Assembly: GCA_021806135.1 (NCBI GenBank)
Contig: JAJZYB010000010.1
Coordinates: forward strand, 1-54,584
Direction: 5' to 3'
Length of the DNA stretch: 54,584 nucleotides
From: Thermoplasmata archaeon
GTDB taxonomy: Archaea > Thermoplasmatota > Thermoplasmata > Lutacidiplasmatales > UBA184
Below are positions 1 through 8,452 of the stretch, one piece after another. How positions within the stretch are numbered: the first letter of the stretch is position 1; each line of letters begins with the position of its first letter. Under the pieces are notes generated by a model. That model was not told where the DNA came from. It did no database searches and saw only the letters and a program-made list of their open reading frames with translations. The translations under genes were made by a program, and so were the position numbers.

Positions 1-1
1 C

Positions 2-931
2 CGGGAGGTGACCACCCGGGGGGCGAGCTTCACCATCCGTCGCTTCAAGGAGAAGCCCTTCACCCCCGTGGACCTCATCCTCCAGGGGACCGCCAACGAC
101 GAGATGGTGGCCTATCTCTGGCTCGCCGCCGAGAACGGGGAGAGCATGATCATCTGCGGTGGGCCGGCGGCCGGCAAGACCTCCACCCTCAACGCGGCGG
201 CCCTCTTCATCCCCCCCACCGCGAAAGTGGTCTCCCTGGAGGATACCCGGGAGGTGAACCTGCCCCACGAGAACTGGATCCCCGGGGCCACCCGCTCCGG
301 GACCGGCGACCGGGGCCCCGATGGGAAGGCCGCGGGAGAGGTGGACATGTTCGACCTGGTCCGGGCCGCCCTCCGTCAGCGGCCGAACTACATCATCGTG
401 GGGGAGGTCCGGGGGAAGGAGACCTACACCATGTTCCAGGCCATGGCCACCGGGCACACGACGTATTCCACCATGCACGCGGACAGCGTCAAGAGCATGG
501 TGAACCGCCTGGAGAACCCTCCCATCAACACTCCCCGGATCCTCCTCTCCGCGCTGAAGAACGTCATCATCCAGGTCCAGGCGCGCAGCGGAAACGCGGT
601 GGTCCGTCGCATCAAGCAGATCCTGGAGATCGTGGGGTTCGAGCCGGAGACCAACGAACTCATCACCAACACCGTCTACGAATGGGACGCAGGGAAGGAC
701 AAGTTCCTGTTCAAGGGCCACAGCTTCCTGTTCGACTCCCTGATGGAGCTCAAGAACCTCACCCACGAGGAGATGGAGGCGGAGTTCCGCCGGCGGGTCG
801 CGGTGATCCGCTACATGGCCGATAACAAGTTCGCCGACCACCGTCAGATCTGGCAGATCATCACCAGCTACTACAAGGACCCGGCCGAGGTCATGCAGCG
901 CATCGGGTACGTGCCGGAGGTCGCTGCCTAA
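2..931 (+). CDS. FlaI/TadA-type secretion ATPase, 5'-truncated
   Basis: This is the C-terminal half of a type II/IV secretion or archaellum-type ATPase that would power pilus assembly at the membrane. The frame is open from base 2. Alignment by eye with the full paralogue at 2999-4771 shows roughly 260 N-terminal residues missing upstream, so the apparent GTG at 8 is internal. Visible motifs are a Walker A loop (GGPAAGKT), an Asp-box-like segment (EDTREVNLPHENW), Walker B (IIVGEVRG) and a His-box region (ATGHTTYSTMHADS). It is followed after two bases by a FlaJ-type gene. It matches the second ATPase closely over its whole visible length, which suggests gene duplication within the cluster. 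The family assignment is firm; whether it serves a pilus or an adhesin system is inference. Confidence 0.9.
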   Translation, partial: REVTTRGASFTIRRFKEKPFTPVDLILQGTANDEMVAYLWLAAENGESMIICGGPAAGKTSTLNAAALFIPPTAKVVSLEDTREVNLPHENWIPGATRSGTGDRGPDGKAAGEVDMFDLVRAALRQRPNYIIVGEVRGKETYTMFQAMATGHTTYSTMHADSVKSMVNRLENPPINTPRILLSALKNVIIQVQARSGNAVVRRIKQILEIVGFEPETNELITNTVYEWDAGKDKFLFKGHSFLFDSLMELKNLTHEEMEAEFRRRVAVIRYMADNKFADHRQIWQIITSYYKDPAEVMQRIGYVPEVAA

Positions 932-933
932 GC

Positions 934-1965
934 ATGTCCCCTCCAGAGGTCGACAGCACTTTCCAGCGCCTGGAGGCCACCGAGCGCTCTCTCTACACCA
1001 CCCACGCCCGGACCGTGGGAAGCGGGGAGGGCCCCGCCCGCCCGGTCCGGATGAAGCGGGGGGCCCAACCGGACTTCCCGGGCCTGACCCCCCTCCAGTC
1101 CATGGCCTGGCGGGTCTTCAAGGACCGGGCCCGGCGGTCGGATGCGATCAACCCCACCCTGGAGGACGACCTCCTCAGGGCCCACATCCGGATCCGGGCC
1201 GACGAGTACACGGCCTACGTGCTCTTCCTCACCTGGTTCATCCTCCTCCCGGTGGGGATCGTCCTCGCCGCGGTGGTCTACCTGGTCCTGGGGGTCCTCG
1301 CCGGGCTCGGGATCCTCGCCGTGGCCTTGGGGGTGGTCATCGCCATCGTGGTGGTGGTGATGGGAAACCTGGCGCTCAAGAGCGCTCCATCCACCCAGGC
1401 CAAGTCCCGGGGGAAGAAGATCGATCTGAAGATCTCCTCCGCCATGAGCTTCATCTCCGCCATGGCCAGCGCGGACGTGAACATCGACGCCATCTTCAAG
1501 GAACTCTCCAAGCAGAAGATCTACGGCCAGGTGGCCGAGGAGGCCGCGTGGATCACCCGGGACACCGAGCTCCTCGGGGTGGACATCCTCACCGCCATCA
1601 AGGATGGGGCGGCCCGGACCCCCTCCAAGCGGTTCCAGGACTTCCTCCAGGGGGTGGTCACCACGGCCACCAGCGGCGGCCAGCTCAAGCCCTACTTCCT
1701 GCTCAAGGCCGAGCAGTATGAGCGGGAGAACAAGCTCGAGATCCTCAAGCGGGTGGAGACGCTGGGTCTGCTGGCCGAGGTCTTCGTCACCACCGTCGTC
1801 GCCTTCCCCCTCTTCCTGGTGATCATGCTGAGCATTTTCGCCATCATCGGGAACTACGGAGCCACGGTCATCACCTTCCTCTGGGCCATCGTGGGAGGGT
1901 TTATCCCCATGGGCGAGATTGGTTTCATCGTGTTCATGTACCTCATCATGAACGAGGGGGGCTGA
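934..1965 (+). CDS. FlaJ/TadC-type platform membrane protein (first copy)
   Basis: A 343-residue inner-membrane platform protein of the T2SSF/FlaJ type, expected to bind the ATPase and drive filament assembly. The start ATG lies two bases after the upstream ATPase stop, so translation is probably coupled. A basic, hydrophilic N-terminus of about 85 residues is followed by two strongly hydrophobic segments (about 94-115 and 119-147), then a cytoplasmic T2SSF-like helical domain (about 165-270), and two or more C-terminal membrane segments near 283-305 and 310-340. This alternation of membrane pairs around a cytoplasmic four-helix unit is typical of the family. It is paired with a second, divergent platform protein directly downstream. 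Confidence 0.85.
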   Translation: MSPPEVDSTFQRLEATERSLYTTHARTVGSGEGPARPVRMKRGAQPDFPGLTPLQSMAWRVFKDRARRSDAINPTLEDDLLRAHIRIRADEYTAYVLFLTWFILLPVGIVLAAVVYLVLGVLAGLGILAVALGVVIAIVVVVMGNLALKSAPSTQAKSRGKKIDLKISSAMSFISAMASADVNIDAIFKELSKQKIYGQVAEEAAWITRDTELLGVDILTAIKDGAARTPSKRFQDFLQGVVTTATSGGQLKPYFLLKAEQYERENKLEILKRVETLGLLAEVFVTTVVAFPLFLVIMLSIFAIIGNYGATVITFLWAIVGGFIPMGEIGFIVFMYLIMNEGG

Positions 1966-1966
1966 A

Positions 1967-2986
1967 TTGCCGGCCGAGTACGGTGCTCCGTCCGGCACGG
2001 TCCTGCCGGCCTCCCGTCGGGCCGCCCGGGCCATGGCCCTGGCGCGGCGGAACGCCAACGCGCTGAAGACTCCCCCGGGCTTCCAGGATGTCTACGTCCT
2101 CTACGCCGGGGCCGCCGTCTTCGCGGTCTGCCTGGTGCTCGCCTTCCTGGCAGCCACGGGGCACTTCGCCTTCGAGTTCCGGCCGGGGGAGGACCCCGCC
2201 AGCTCCGTCAACCACATCAACGCGGCCATCGACTTCGGCGTCGTCGGCACCCTGGTCCTCCTCCTCCCCTACGGGATCGTCGCCACCCGGCGGGCCAACC
2301 GGATCGCCGCCATCGAGGCGCGTCTCCCGGACTTCCTTCGGGACGTGGCCGAGGCGGGCCGCTTCGGTATGACCCTCCCGGAGGCCATCATCGTGGCCAG
2401 CAAGGGCCGCTACGGACCGCTCACCGAGGAGATCCAGCACATGGCGAGCCAGCTGGAGTGGGGGGTCCCCGTGGCCCAGGCGCTCCGGCTCTTCGAGGAC
2501 CGGATCCAGACTCCGCTCACCAGCCGGGTGGTCTCGATCATCGTGAAGGCGAACGAGGCCGGCGGCAACGTGGCCGACGTCCTGAACATGGTCGCCCACG
2601 ACACCCGGGAGGTCCAGCTCTCCGAGGAGCAACGGAAGATCACCATGGTCACCTACCTCACGGTGATCTACATCTCATTCGGGGTCTTCCTGGCCACGAT
2701 CCTCATCATGGCCTTCACGTTCCTTCCCCAGATGGTCATCGCGGCCCAGGGGCTCAGCAACGCGGGGGTGGCCGGAGGCACCGGGGGGGCCGTCGGGGTC
2801 TCCGCACAGTACATTCCCGCCGTCTTCCTCGCCTTCCTCGCCGCCGTCATCGCCCATGCCATCGGGGATGGCATGATGGCGGGGGTCATCCACTCGGGTC
2901 GGCTGCAGGAGGGCATGATCCATGGGGGCCTCATGCTCATCTTCGGCTGGGTCTTCATGCGCTTCCTGGTCCCCATCTCTGTCTGA
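1967..2986 (+). CDS. FlaJ/TadB-type platform membrane protein (second copy)
   Basis: A 339-residue platform protein of the same T2SSF superfamily. The frame opens with TTG at 1967, overlapping nothing and one base past the previous stop; an internal ATG near 2033 is an alternative start. Membrane segments lie near residues 45-65 and 85-105, followed by a T2SSF domain with the recognisable stretch around LPDFLRDVAEAGRFGMTLPE, then three hydrophobic C-terminal segments from about residue 230 to the end. Two non-identical platform proteins next to each other recall TadB/TadC pairs, where both are needed in one complex. The gene ends 12 bases before the second ATPase. Confidence 0.85.
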   Translation: MPAEYGAPSGTVLPASRRAARAMALARRNANALKTPPGFQDVYVLYAGAAVFAVCLVLAFLAATGHFAFEFRPGEDPASSVNHINAAIDFGVVGTLVLLLPYGIVATRRANRIAAIEARLPDFLRDVAEAGRFGMTLPEAIIVASKGRYGPLTEEIQHMASQLEWGVPVAQALRLFEDRIQTPLTSRVVSIIVKANEAGGNVADVLNMVAHDTREVQLSEEQRKITMVTYLTVIYISFGVFLATILIMAFTFLPQMVIAAQGLSNAGVAGGTGGAVGVSAQYIPAVFLAFLAAVIAHAIGDGMMAGVIHSGRLQEGMIHGGLMLIFGWVFMRFLVPISV

Positions 2987-2998
2987 GCGAGGTCCTCC

Positions 2999-4771
2999 AT
3001 GGCAAGCACCACCCCTCCACCGGCGCCCGAGAACCCCCCCCTCACGCCGGAGGAACGCCGGCGCCGGGTCTCCTTCCCCTTCCACCTGCGCATGGCCGCC
3101 GCCCTCGCCCCCTCCACGGGGACCGTCCGCCCGGTCCGGATGGCCCGGCTGGGGTTCGGGGAAGGGGGCCCGGAAGGGGACGTGGCCACCCCGAAACCCC
3201 CGTTGCCGGACGCCGAGTCCACCGAGATCGAGACCTACCCGGCGCGGGACCCGTACTCCTCCATCCGGATCAGCTACAACAACTTCCGGAACGAGTACCT
3301 CTACGAGGTCATCGAGCCCCCCCTCACCCCGTCCGATGTGGACGTGCTCAAGAACCTCAAGGTGGCCCTCATCGACCAGTTCCGGCCGCTGCCGGACGTG
3401 GACGAGGAGACCAAGCGCCGGGAGATGCGGCGCATGGTGGACGAGCAGTTCCAGCGCTGGGAGATGGCCCCCAGCCCGCTGGTGAAGGGGCGGATCCTCT
3501 ACTACCTGGAACGGGACTTCATCGGATACGGGGTCATCGATGCCCCCATGGTCGACCCCGAGGTGGAGGACATCTCCTGCGACGGGGTGGGGATCCCGCT
3601 GTACATCTACCACCGGAAGCACCAGTCCATCCGGTCCAACCTGAAGTTCATGGACGCCACGGACCTGGACGCCTACGTGGTCTGGCTCGCCCAGCGGTCC
3701 GGCCGGCACATCTCAGTGGCGAACCCGATGCTGGACGCCACGGTGCCCGACGGGAGCCGGTTGCAGGCCACGCTGGGGACGCACGTGACCAAGCGGGGGA
3801 GCTCGTTCACGATCCGGCGGTTCCGGGACAACCCGTTCACCCCCGTGGACCTGCTCAAGTTCAAGACCATGAGCCCGGAGATGATGGCCTACCTCTGGGT
3901 GGCCATCGAGAACGGGCAATCCATGATGGTCTGCGGGGGGACGGCCTCCGGGAAGACCACCACGCTGAACGCCGTGCTGCTCTTCATCCCCCCCCAGATG
4001 AAGATCGTCTCCATAGAGGACACCCGGGAGCTGAACCTCCCGCACGAGAACTGGATCCCGTCCCTGACCCGGGGAGGGTTCGGGAGCAAGAACGTGATCA
4101 CCGGGAAGGCTCCCGGGGAGATCGACATGTTCGACCTCCTGGCCGCGGCCCTCCGGCAGCGGCCCCAGTACCTGATGGTCGGGGAGGTCCGGGGGGCCGA
4201 GGCGTTCATCGTCTTCCAGGCCATGGCGACCGGGAAGACCTGCTACACCACCTTCCATGCGGAGTCCGTCAGCGCCATGGTCCACCGGATGGAGAATCCC
4301 CCCATCTCGCTCCCCCGGTCCCTGGTGGCGGCGCTGAACCTGGTGCTCCTCCAGAAGCAGGTGAAGGTGGGCACCAAGATGACCCGCCGGGTGCAGAACC
4401 TCACCGAGATCGTGGGGCTCGACCCGGAGACCAACGAGCTCATCACCAACGCGGTCTACAGCTGGAACCCCGCCGACGACACCTTCCTCTACAGTGGCCA
4501 TTCGTACATCTACGAGCGCGTGGCCATCTCCAAGAACTGGACCATGCGGGACATGGACAAGGAGGTCAAGCGCCGGACGGAGATCCTCGAATACCTCCGT
4601 TGGAAGGAGAGCCGGGCCACCCGGCAGAACCCCTTCTCCCACCGGGACGTGGGACGGGTGGTGGCCTCATACTACAAGGACCCCCAGGCGGCGGTGGAAG
4701 ACACCCGGGTAGAGATGGGGAAGGCGAAGGGTGGGAGCACGGCCTCCCGCGCCCCGGGCTCGCGTCCCTAG
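2999..4771 (+). CDS. FlaI/TadA-type secretion ATPase, full length
   Basis: A 590-residue hexameric secretion ATPase. The N-terminal part (about 1-85) is Pro-rich and variable, followed by an N-terminal domain (about 85-255) and the catalytic core. Walker A is GGTASGKT at residues 313-320, the Asp-box is EDTRELNLPHENW, Walker B is LMVGEVRG near 392-399, and the His-box region is ATGKTCYTTFHAES. It is the last gene of a four-gene run ATPase-platform-platform-ATPase with spacings of 1-12 bases, so a single transcript is likely. No prepilin with a class III signal peptide or prepilin peptidase is seen downstream; partners may lie upstream of the window. Two ATPases in one cluster is unusual, since one is normally enough. 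Confidence 0.92.
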   Translation: MASTTPPPAPENPPLTPEERRRRVSFPFHLRMAAALAPSTGTVRPVRMARLGFGEGGPEGDVATPKPPLPDAESTEIETYPARDPYSSIRISYNNFRNEYLYEVIEPPLTPSDVDVLKNLKVALIDQFRPLPDVDEETKRREMRRMVDEQFQRWEMAPSPLVKGRILYYLERDFIGYGVIDAPMVDPEVEDISCDGVGIPLYIYHRKHQSIRSNLKFMDATDLDAYVVWLAQRSGRHISVANPMLDATVPDGSRLQATLGTHVTKRGSSFTIRRFRDNPFTPVDLLKFKTMSPEMMAYLWVAIENGQSMMVCGGTASGKTTTLNAVLLFIPPQMKIVSIEDTRELNLPHENWIPSLTRGGFGSKNVITGKAPGEIDMFDLLAAALRQRPQYLMVGEVRGAEAFIVFQAMATGKTCYTTFHAESVSAMVHRMENPPISLPRSLVAALNLVLLQKQVKVGTKMTRRVQNLTEIVGLDPETNELITNAVYSWNPADDTFLYSGHSYIYERVAISKNWTMRDMDKEVKRRTEILEYLRWKESRATRQNPFSHRDVGRVVASYYKDPQAAVEDTRVEMGKAKGGSTASRAPGSRP

Positions 4772-4820
4772 CCGTGGGTCCCCGTCGCGGCGGCTTCCCC
4801 TGTTCCCCGGACGACTCCAC

Positions 4821-4829
4821 GCTTAAGTA
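4821..4829 (+). promoter_or_regulatory. TATA element GCTTAAGTA for the gene at 4855
   Basis: An AT-rich GCTTAAGTA core in G+C-rich surroundings, centred about 29 bases upstream of the ATG at 4855. This spacing puts the transcription start at or just before the start codon (leaderless). Nearly the same core occurs before uS15 (26861) and eS1 (13918). Confidence 0.65.
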
Positions 4830-4854
4830 AACCCGGCCCGCTCTGCCGGACGAG

Positions 4855-5205
4855 ATGACCCCGAGCTCCACCGGGAACGTTCCGGGGCATCTTCCCCGAA
4901 CCCGTCAGGAACGGGAGACCCTTCGTTTCCTCCGGGAGGACCTGCTCCCGGCCGCCACTCGCTCCCAGAGCCCCCGGCTCGCCCGGCATCTGGGCCAGGT
5001 GGTGGAAGGCGGAACGCTGGAGGAGCTCGAGGCGCTGCCCTTCCCCGACCGTCAGGAGATCCTCTCCTTCCTGGAAGGAGAGCTCAGCCCCCGACGTCGA
5101 GGGCCCGGCCCCCGGGTGGTGGTGGACCTCGTAGGCCACCTGACGCGACCGGAGCAGAATGGGCTCAAGGAGCCCCACCGACGCCCCGTGCTCCCCGCGC
5201 GCTAA
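4855..5205 (+). CDS. Uncharacterised 116-residue protein
   Basis: I do not recognise this protein. It is 116 residues long, charged and without membrane segments or metal-binding cysteines. Residues 15-80 look helical (TRQERETLRFLREDLL, then LARHLGQVVEGGTLEELEALPFPDRQEILSFLEGEL), with a basic Pro/Arg-rich tail. The ATG start is supported by the TATA core 29 bases upstream. Its stop codon overlaps the AT-rich element that probably serves the next gene. A role linked to the preceding secretion cluster is possible but rests on position only. Confidence 0.55.
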   Translation: MTPSSTGNVPGHLPRTRQERETLRFLREDLLPAATRSQSPRLARHLGQVVEGGTLEELEALPFPDRQEILSFLEGELSPRRRGPGPRVVVDLVGHLTRPEQNGLKEPHRRPVLPAR

Positions 5206-5236
5206 CGATTTGCCCTCGCGAGGGTTGCCCTGGGGC

Positions 5237-6247
5237 ATGATGGCAGCAACGCAGACCCCGTCCCGGGTCGGGTTCGTGGGCCTGGGGACCATGGGTCAGG
5301 CCCTCGCCCTCCGGCTCGTGGCCAACGGCATCCCGCTCGTGGTGTACAACCGCTCGCCGGAGCGTGTCCGACCCCTGGAAGAGAAGGGGGCCCTCGTCGC
5401 CGGGACCCCCCGGGAGGCGGCCCGGAAGGCCTCGGCGGGGGTGGTCTTCGTGGCCACCACCGACGGGAAGACGCAGCGGCGGGTGATCCTGGGCCGGTCG
5501 GGCGTGGCCCGGGGCCTCCCCGCCGGGGGGGTGGTCGTCGGACTCGGGACCATCGCTCCCGAGGAGTCCCGGTCCCTGGGAAAGGCCGTGGCCGCCCGGG
5601 GACTCCGTTACGTGGAGGCCCCCATGGGGGGGAGCGCGGAGCAGGCAGCGAACGGGCAGGTGGCCTTCTACGTGGGAGGCGAGGAGGAGGACGTTGCCCG
5701 GGTGGTCCCGCTCCTGGAGAAGATGGGGCGCCGGACCTTCCCGTTGGGCCCGGTGGGACGGGCCAGCGCGATGAAGCTCGCGTTGAACGCCCTGACCGTA
5801 GGGTACATTGCCCTGGCCGGCGAGGCGCTCGCCCTCGGAGAGCGGCATGGCCTGACCCGGGAGCAGCAGCTGGAGGTCTTCCTGGATGGAGCGGGGCGAT
5901 CGGTCATGCTGGAACGCAAGAAGGGATCGATCCTGGCCCGGAACTACCCCTCGGCCTTCGGGCTCCCGCTCGCCCTCAAGGATGAGAAGCTCATCGTGAG
6001 CACCGCCCGGAAGGCCGGCCTCTCCCTGGGGATGAGCCAGGCCTCCCTCCGGTTGCTCAAGCAGGCGCTGTCTCAGGGCCGGGGGAAGGAGGATTTTGCC
6101 GCGGTGGTGGAGGTGCATTCCCAAGGAGCGGGGGCGACGACGACTACGACGAACCCTCCGGGAGGTCCGGAAGCTCCCACCCGGGCTACGGATCCGCCCG
6201 AGCGCCGGGCCGGGGAAGGGGACCCGGGAATCGCCCCCCCACCCTGA
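5237..6247 (+). CDS. NAD(P)-dependent beta-hydroxyacid dehydrogenase (3-hydroxyisobutyrate dehydrogenase family)
   Basis: A 336-residue cytoplasmic oxidoreductase that would oxidise a beta-hydroxyacid or reduce the matching semialdehyde with NAD(P). The N-terminal Rossmann motif is FVGLGTMG (about residues 13-20), followed by the substrate-loop APMGGS and the catalytic-lysine helix (GRASAMKLALN), all in family order. The start is one of two adjacent ATGs (5237/5240); an earlier GTG in frame would add an unrelated Pro-rich leader. An AT-rich element (TAACGATT at 5203-5210) is about 30 bases upstream, which fits a leaderless message. The last 45 residues are a low-complexity Thr/Pro tail beyond the usual family length of about 290. 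The exact substrate cannot be read from sequence. Confidence 0.82.
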   Translation: MMAATQTPSRVGFVGLGTMGQALALRLVANGIPLVVYNRSPERVRPLEEKGALVAGTPREAARKASAGVVFVATTDGKTQRRVILGRSGVARGLPAGGVVVGLGTIAPEESRSLGKAVAARGLRYVEAPMGGSAEQAANGQVAFYVGGEEEDVARVVPLLEKMGRRTFPLGPVGRASAMKLALNALTVGYIALAGEALALGERHGLTREQQLEVFLDGAGRSVMLERKKGSILARNYPSAFGLPLALKDEKLIVSTARKAGLSLGMSQASLRLLKQALSQGRGKEDFAAVVEVHSQGAGATTTTTNPPGGPEAPTRATDPPERRAGEGDPGIAPPP

Positions 6248-6310
6248 CCCGAAAGGGCCGTGCCGCGCCGATCACGGCATCGAAGGGGGACCCGGGCCGG
6301 GCCACGCCGG

Positions 6311-6949
6311 TTACGAGGGGGCGTCCCGGAGACCCTCCACCACCACGGCGCAACTGATCCCCCGGTATCCAAGGCCGTTCTCGAACCGCGCCCGGGCGAA
6401 CCGGGAACCGCCGGTCCGGGCCAGCGGGTCGTGGATGACCACGAGCCGGCCCGTACAACGGACCACCACCACCCAGTGAGGCTGGTCGACGTCCCCCACC
6501 AAGGTGGCGTTGACGAGGACCAAGGGGGTCCACCCTCGGCGGAGCCACCGGGTGAGGTCCCGGCAGCTCACCCGGGAACCGGTCTCGGGGATCCGGGCCC
6601 GGCGGCAGCGTTCTTGAAGGTCCTGGTGGAGCCTCCTGGCCACCCGCTGGGCCTGGGGGGAGAGCTCGAGCCCCAGGTTCTCCAACAGTTCCACGGTCTG
6701 CGCATTGCCCGCCGTCCGTACCCGGAAGCCCCGGCGGTACGCCGCCAGGGCGAGCCCTTGGCGGCTGGTGGCATACGCCTCCACGAGGTTGGCCTCCCGC
6801 CAGATGTCCACTTCGAGTTCGGGAGAGGCCCGTAGGCCGGGCTGGTATCGCACCATGGCCATGATCAGGGAGGCAGGGCCGCAGGTGAAGTCCAGATGTT
6901 GGCGGTAGAAGGGAGGAGAGGCGAGGCTTGTCCCGGCCACTCGAAGCAT
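6311..6949 (-). CDS. Peptidase C39-like (papain-fold) family protein
   Basis: A 212-residue protein with the cysteine-peptidase signature of the C39-like group: QHLDFTCGPAS with the presumed nucleophile at Cys23, a later DQPHWVVVV with the presumed catalytic His, and an HDP motif as third residue. There is no transporter or membrane domain, so it is not a bacteriocin exporter but a free C39-like domain protein. A GGAGG sequence stands directly before the ATG. It could cleave Gly-Gly type leaders or act in peptide turnover; the substrate is unknown. The next gene on this strand upstream is a methyltransferase about 140 bases away. Confidence 0.7.
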   Translation of the reverse strand: MLRVAGTSLASPPFYRQHLDFTCGPASLIMAMVRYQPGLRASPELEVDIWREANLVEAYATSRQGLALAAYRRGFRVRTAGNAQTVELLENLGLELSPQAQRVARRLHQDLQERCRRARIPETGSRVSCRDLTRWLRRGWTPLVLVNATLVGDVDQPHWVVVVRCTGRLVVIHDPLARTGGSRFARARFENGLGYRGISCAVVVEGLRDAPS

Positions 6950-7091
6950 GCCTCCGGCCGGGGCAGAGGACCCCCGGGGGCTTCAACCGTCGCTCCGGTC
7001 CCGGGATCGGGACGGAAGGGGAGCCGGGTGCGGAGGGGCCGAAGCGGGAGGCCCCGGCCCGGGCCGCCGGGTCCTGCGATCGGGTGGGTCC

Positions 7092-7892
7092 CTACGCGTC
7101 TTCCGGTTCCCGACGGGCGACCACGTACAGGACCCGGATGGGGAATTCGCCCTCCCCCTCCATGAGCTCCTCCAGAGCGAGGAGACGGAAGCGGCGCTGG
7201 AGGAGCCCGCGCGCGTACGCCGGGGAGAAGAAGTGCATCGGGACGCCATGCGGAGCCGGGTCGAACGTGTCCGGTCCCCGGGGCTTTCCCCGCCCGTACC
7301 ACGGGTCGGAGACGGAGCGCACGGAGAAGAGGTGGAGACCTCCCGGCCGGAGGACCCGGGCGACCTCGGCGAAGAGCGCCTGGTGCTCTTGGCGGGTGAA
7401 CTCCATGTTGAAGAAGAGGTTCGAGTAGACCGCGTCCACCGTGGCGGAGGTCTGGGCGCGCAGATAGTGGAGGGCGTCTCCCTCCTCCACGTCCAGTCCC
7501 TTCGATCGGGCGTATCGGCACCCCTGGAGCGAGAGCTCCGTCCCCCGCACCCGGAACCGTCGGGAGGCGAAGAACCGGGCGTCCCGACCACAGCCGACCC
7601 CCAGCTCGGTCACGGTACGCAGCCCGGCCTTCCGGAGCCAGGGCAGGCACCAGCGGGCGAAGGCGCTCTCGGATTCGCCGAGGAAGTCGGGATCTTCCCG
7701 GTACCGGGCGTCCCAGAAGTCCCGTTGCCTCCGCCGACGGGTGTCCGGCCCCCCATCGGGGACGGAGGAGAGGGGGGAACGGGCACGCGTCCTTCGGGGG
7801 CCTCCCGGGCTCAGATCCTTCCCCAGAGCTCCTCCAGGGCGCGGAGTTCGCGCCCCCCCTGGTCCCGGGTCCTCTCCCAATCCTGGATGCAC
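7092..7892 (-). CDS. Class I SAM-dependent methyltransferase
   Basis: The product carries the SAM-binding motif ELGVGCGRDARFF, a post-I acidic residue (GTELS), a motif II/III region (VDAVYSNLFFNMEF) and RVLRPGGLHLFSVRS, typical of Methyltransf_11/12-type enzymes. The substrate is unknown. The start is unclear: between the PadR stop (7811) and the conserved core (about 7760) there is no ATG, GTG or TTG in frame. The nearest candidates are GTG at 7892 and TTG at 7880, both inside the upstream PadR gene. The gene may therefore overlap PadR by about 80 bases, use a rare start codon, or contain a sequence error. It is the third gene of a probable Cys-rich-PadR-methyltransferase operon. Confidence 0.75.
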   Translation of the reverse strand: MHPGLGEDPGPGGARTPRPGGALGKDLSPGGPRRTRARSPLSSVPDGGPDTRRRRQRDFWDARYREDPDFLGESESAFARWCLPWLRKAGLRTVTELGVGCGRDARFFASRRFRVRGTELSLQGCRYARSKGLDVEEGDALHYLRAQTSATVDAVYSNLFFNMEFTRQEHQALFAEVARVLRPGGLHLFSVRSVSDPWYGRGKPRGPDTFDPAPHGVPMHFFSPAYARGLLQRRFRLLALEELMEGEGEFPIRVLYVVARREPEDA

Positions 7893-8173
7893 TCCTGGCC
7901 CTGGGGGGTCAAACGGTAGGGTAGCGAGCGGCCACGCTCCTCGCCGGTCCTCTCGATAAATCCCCGTTGCCGTAGCTCTTTCAGCGCCGGATAGATGGCG
8001 GCGGGGCCCGGCGCCCAGACCCCTTGCGTCCGCCGGGCGATCTCCTTCATCAGTTCGAAGCCGGTGTTCGGCCTCTCCCGGAGCAGACGGAGGAGGGTGG
8101 GGCGCAGGAGGCCCGGGGGGATGAACCGGATCCGGAAGGGACCGCAACAGCATCCCCGGGGAGGGTTGTTCAT
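7811..8173 (-). CDS. PadR-family transcriptional regulator
   Basis: A 120-residue winged-helix regulator. The PadR hallmark is visible: LLRLLRERPNTGFELMKEIARRTQGVWAPGPAAIYPALKEL in pieces, then RGFIERTGEE and a wing with PYRLTPQGQE. An unusual N-terminal PPRGCCCGPF with three adjacent cysteines precedes the DNA-binding domain and could bind a metal or sense redox state. It lies between a Cys-rich small protein (upstream) and a methyltransferase (downstream) on the same strand. PadR proteins usually repress their own operon, and a palindromic AT-rich site lies at the promoter near 8462. The three-cysteine leader is the odd point. Confidence 0.85.
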   Translation of the reverse strand: MNNPPRGCCCGPFRIRFIPPGLLRPTLLRLLRERPNTGFELMKEIARRTQGVWAPGPAAIYPALKELRQRGFIERTGEERGRSLPYRLTPQGQECIQDWERTRDQGGRELRALEELWGRI

Positions 8174-8195
8174 CTCGGTCCTGAGAGAGTTCTGG

Positions 8196-8441
8196 CTAGC
8201 TTGAGGCGGGGCTGGTCGCGGGGGAGGTGCCCAGGCGGTTCCGCGCCCGGTTCAGCTCCTCCTCCAGGTCGGCCACGTACTCTTGGAGGTCGCTGCGCTC
8301 CATCCGACCCAGCGAGGGGCGTTGGAGCTCCCGGCCCTGGTGCCGTCCCTGACCGCAGCAGCCTCCCTCCCGTCCACGGGGTCCGCCGCAGCCGCATCCG
8401 CCGGAGCCGTGTCCCTGTCCATGTCCGCAGTTCTGGCACAT
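8196..8441 (-). CDS. Cys/Gly/His-rich small protein with C-terminal coiled coil
   Basis: An 81-residue protein starting at the ATG at 8441, which has GGTGAG a few bases upstream. An upstream in-frame ATG at 8471 falls inside the promoter and is less likely. The first 35 residues hold a cluster of cysteines and histidines (MCQNCGHGQGHG, then GGCGCGG and GGCCGQG), a probable metal-binding tail. Residues 50-70 form a short coiled coil (LQEYVADLEEELNRARNRL). The layout resembles DUF5320-type small proteins, but I cannot confirm the family. As first gene before PadR it may be a metal or redox partner of that regulator. Confidence 0.65.
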   Translation of the reverse strand: MCQNCGHGQGHGSGGCGCGGPRGREGGCCGQGRHQGRELQRPSLGRMERSDLQEYVADLEEELNRARNRLGTSPATSPASS

Positions 8442-8452
8442 CGATCTCACCA

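Noticed and set aside
2458-4830. A 790-residue plus-strand frame overlapping the second platform and ATPase genes
   Set aside because: Pro/Gly/Arg-rich shadow of G+C-rich coding DNA; the overlapped frames have clear family motifs.
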